Part shown: in pieces, positions 7,370 to 8,587 of the stretch | Layout of the letters: every line of letters starts with the position of its first letter | Position numbering within the stretch: the first letter of the stretch is position 1 | DNA from: an uncultured Flavobacterium sp. | GTDB taxonomy: Bacteria; Bacteroidota; Bacteroidia; Flavobacteriales; Flavobacteriaceae | Direction: 5' to 3' | Assembly (NCBI RefSeq): GCF_946479975.1 | Contig: NZ_CAMLIX010000206.1 | Location: 1-8,587, forward strand | Length of the DNA stretch: 8,587 bases | Made by a program: the position numbers and the translations under genes | Notes under the pieces: generated by a model | Told to the model about the DNA's origin: nothing | Database searches by the model: none | Seen by the model: the letters and a program-made list of their open reading frames with translations, nothing else

Positions 7370-7401
7370 TTTTTGGTTGTTTTTTGGTTGTTTTTTGTTT
7401 T
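7369..7401 (-). repeat. Three 11-bp tandem units abutting the permease start codon
   Basis: On the plus strand ttttttggttg occurs at 7369-7379 and 7380-7390, followed by ttttttgtttt at 7391-7401. In mRNA sense this is an A-rich leader of aacaaccaaaa-type units running straight into the ATG, with no Shine-Dalgarno site. A-rich leaders promote initiation in Bacteroidota, so this segment is likely part of the ribosome landing site. The tandem form could change copy number by slippage. Confidence 0.6.
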
Positions 7402-7527
7402 GTAATGCATGCTCTAAATGTGGTTAGTATTTAGGGGTTATATTAAATCAATATTTCATTTTATAATGTTTTTAATTTTGAGATTTATGGAATTCATATA
7501 TTAATTATTTTCAATTCGTAGATGTCA

Positions 7528-7538
7528 CTCCTACGGAG
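7528..7538. repeat. Small hairpin CTCC-TAC-GGAG, first unit of the hairpin array
   Basis: ctcctacggag is a 4-bp GC-rich stem with a 3-nt loop in otherwise AT-rich DNA, followed by six T (7540-7545). It has the same build (short GC stem, 3-nt loop, an AT-rich flank and a T-run nearby) as the two 46-nt units at 7559-7650, but its flanks do not align well with them. It may be a diverged member of the same family. Confidence 0.4.
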
Positions 7539-7558
7539 CTTTTTTCTGTACGACAATC

Positions 7559-7650
7559 TTCTTTTTCTATAAATATTTCGCCTCGCTGAGGCGGACCGAT
7601 GATTTTCTTTTTCTACAAATATTTCGCTTCGCTGAAGCTGGCCAATCATT
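7559..7650. repeat. Two tandem 46-nt units, each with a 5-bp hairpin, showing compensatory change
   Basis: Units 7559-7604 and 7605-7650 align without gaps and match at 39 of 46 bases. Each has a T-rich head (ttctttttcta), then aaatatttc, then a hairpin: GCCTC-GCT-GAGGC at 7580-7592 in the first unit and GCTTC-GCT-GAAGC at 7626-7638 in the second. The two stem differences (7582 versus 7628, and 7590 versus 7636) face each other in the stem, changing a C-G pair to a T-A pair and keeping the stem intact. This suggests selection on structure or copying from related palindromic templates. Confidence 0.8.
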
Positions 7651-7657
7651 AAAATTT

Positions 7658-7686
7658 AATTCGCGTAAATTCGTGCAATTTGTGGC
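7658..7686 (-). repeat. Distant inverted copy of the 29-nt GCCAC repeat
   Basis: Reverse-complemented, this segment reads gccacaaattgcacgaat and onward, and matches the 6-34 unit at 24 of 29 bases. In the minus direction it starts immediately after the U-tract of the oxidase terminator. As with the GCCAC repeats near the GH127 stop codon, it therefore sits just after the end of a gene and next to a T-run. Function unknown. Confidence 0.7.
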
Positions 7687-7731
7687 AAAAAAATAAAAAA
7701 ACAGCTTCATCTTTTTTAAAAAATGAAGCTG
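7687..7731 (-). terminator. Strong intrinsic terminator of the FAD oxidoreductase gene
   Basis: In minus-strand sense, a perfect 9-bp stem CAGCTTCAT / ATGAAGCTG (7723-7731 with 7702-7710) encloses a T6-A6 stretch that can extend the stem. It is followed by seven U, an A, and seven more U (7701 down to 7687). It starts 5 nt after the stop codon. This is a textbook rho-independent terminator and separates the oxidoreductase unit from the permease gene. Confidence 0.9.
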
Positions 7732-7736
7732 CTTTA

Positions 7737-8587
7737 TTAAATTTGAAACATTTCGGTTGCTACAGAAGTTGGTTTTTCTGCGATAATCTCTGCCACGATT
7801 TTCCCCGTTGCAGGCGCAAGACTTAATCCCATCATTGCGTGACCTGTAACCAAAGTCAAGTTTTTAAGTTTTTTGTCTCTTGTAATTATCGGCATTCCAG
7901 AAGGCGTACACGGTCTGAAACCAAACCAAGTATCTTCTTCTTTTGGTAGGTTTATTTTTAATTCTGGATAAAAGTCATTAATTGAATTTAAAATTCCCTG
8001 CAGTCTGTTCTGATTAATTTTGGTATCATTTGTATGCGTAATTTCCATTGTTCCACCAAAACGAATATCATTATTCATAGGTGTTACCGCAACTTTTCCT
8101 TCACATAAAATACTTGGAATTGACGGTTTATGATTTTGATCTTTCAAGGTAAAACTATATCCTTTTCCTGGCAGAATTGAAATATTGACATTCAGTTTTT
8201 TTGCAATATGCGGACTCCATGATCCTGTTGCCAAAACCACCTCATCTGTTGTAAAAGTGCCTTTGTCTGTTATAATTTCTGAAACTGAATTATTCTTTAA
8301 AGTAAAATCGGTTACGGTTGTATTGGAATGAATTTTTACGTTTAATGTCTTTAATTCATCTTTAATAAACTGCATGAATTTTTGCGGATATATGTGTGCA
8401 TCACTTTTATAATGAACGCCACCAATTACATCTGTAACGGTTCCTTTTTCTAGATTTGAAACTTCTTCTTTAGATAGAAAATCGACCTGTAATCCTAATT
8501 TTTCTGCCAGTATTCCTTCGTGTTCAATTTCTTCTCCCGTTTTTTCTGTTTTATAAAGCATCAAAAGTCCTTTTTCTTCGTAGAAAA
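7737..8587 (-). CDS. DadA-like FAD-dependent D-amino-acid dehydrogenase, N-terminus outside window
   Basis: The reading frame stays open to the window edge. The visible 282 residues start FYEEKGLLMLYKT, and the TTG/ATG codons at 8564 and 8561 are internal, so they should not be taken as starts. Compared with DadA-type enzymes (about 410-430 aa), about 130 N-terminal residues are missing, including the GxGxxG dinucleotide-binding motif. Features that support the family are SDAHIYPQKFMQFI in the substrate domain (about visible 62-75), the FAD-contacting LATGSWSP (118-125), LPGKGYS near 138, GFRPCTPSGMPI (222-233), and TGHAMMGLSLAPATGK near the C-terminus, where the FAD isoalloxazine and substrate carboxylate bind. 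Such flavoenzymes oxidise D-amino acids to 2-oxo or imino acids. In Bacteroidota, relatives occur beside hydroxyproline epimerase and oxidise cis-4-hydroxy-D-proline; D-alanine or other D-amino acids are alternatives. It ends at a strong terminator. Confidence 0.85.
   Translation of the reverse strand, partial: FYEEKGLLMLYKTEKTGEEIEHEGILAEKLGLQVDFLSKEEVSNLEKGTVTDVIGGVHYKSDAHIYPQKFMQFIKDELKTLNVKIHSNTTVTDFTLKNNSVSEIITDKGTFTTDEVVLATGSWSPHIAKKLNVNISILPGKGYSFTLKDQNHKPSIPSILCEGKVAVTPMNNDIRFGGTMEITHTNDTKINQNRLQGILNSINDFYPELKINLPKEEDTWFGFRPCTPSGMPIITRDKKLKNLTLVTGHAMMGLSLAPATGKIVAEIIAEKPTSVATEMFQI

Larger units (their letters stand above)
7370..7736. other. 367-bp gene-free region between the oxidase and permease genes
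   Basis: No coding sequence is seen on either strand. In transcription order it holds the oxidase terminator (7687-7731), an inverted copy of the GCCAC repeat (7658-7686), a hairpin array (7528-7650), about 100 bp of plain AT-rich DNA (roughly 7405-7510) and the 11-bp tandem leader. The permease probably has its own promoter here because a strong terminator separates it from the upstream gene, but I found no clear TTTG/TAnnTTTG pair on the minus strand. Confidence 0.7.

Noticed and set aside
7473..7480. taattttg on the plus strand, matching the Bacteroidota -7 box TAnnTTTG
   Set aside because: No TTTG at the expected -33 distance and no plus-strand gene downstream; such a string is expected by chance in AT-rich DNA.
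8562..8564. TTG as start of a 275-aa oxidoreductase
   Set aside because: The frame continues upstream to the window edge with family-like sequence (FYEEKGLL), and an enzyme starting here would lack its FAD-binding Rossmann motif.

Overview
The window looks like a stretch of chromosome from a Flavobacterium-like member of the Bacteroidota. It is AT-rich, its leaders are A-rich without clear Shine-Dalgarno sites, its exported proteins are of Bacteroidota type, and its intergenic DNA carries several short palindromic or semi-palindromic repeat families. The genus is an inference from style, not a database match.

All four protein genes lie on the minus strand, so transcription runs from high to low coordinates. 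From the right edge: (1) the C-terminal two thirds of a DadA-like FAD-dependent D-amino-acid (or cis-4-hydroxy-D-proline) dehydrogenase, cut by the window edge and ended by a strong intrinsic terminator; (2) a 367-bp gene-free stretch with a three-unit hairpin repeat array and an 11-bp tandem repeat touching the next start codon; (3) a 12-TM APC-superfamily amino-acid permease, ended by a palindrome with a U-tract; (4) a 314-bp gene-free stretch with two near-identical palindromes and an inverted repeat in front of the next gene; (5) a secreted S9 (prolyl oligopeptidase/DPP IV clan) serine peptidase; (6) 59 bp downstream, a secreted 1018-aa LamG + Ig-like + GH127/GH146 beta-L-arabinofuranosidase; (7) 270 bp of dispersed repeats.

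The most interesting reading is functional. GH127 enzymes can remove beta-L-arabinofuranose from hydroxyproline-linked arabinooligosaccharides, S9 peptidases favour proline-containing peptides, APC permeases import amino acids, and DadA-like FAD enzymes oxidise D-amino acids, including the D-hydroxyproline made by hydroxyproline epimerase. Together these could form a pathway for using plant hydroxyproline-rich glycoproteins (extensins), from arabinose removal through peptide cleavage and uptake to catabolism. This is a hypothesis. It depends mainly on what lies beyond the right edge (epimerase, DapA-like deaminase, semialdehyde dehydrogenase). The second theme is repeat biology: at least three unrelated intergenic repeat families, one with a compensatory base-pair change and one apparently serving as a terminator.
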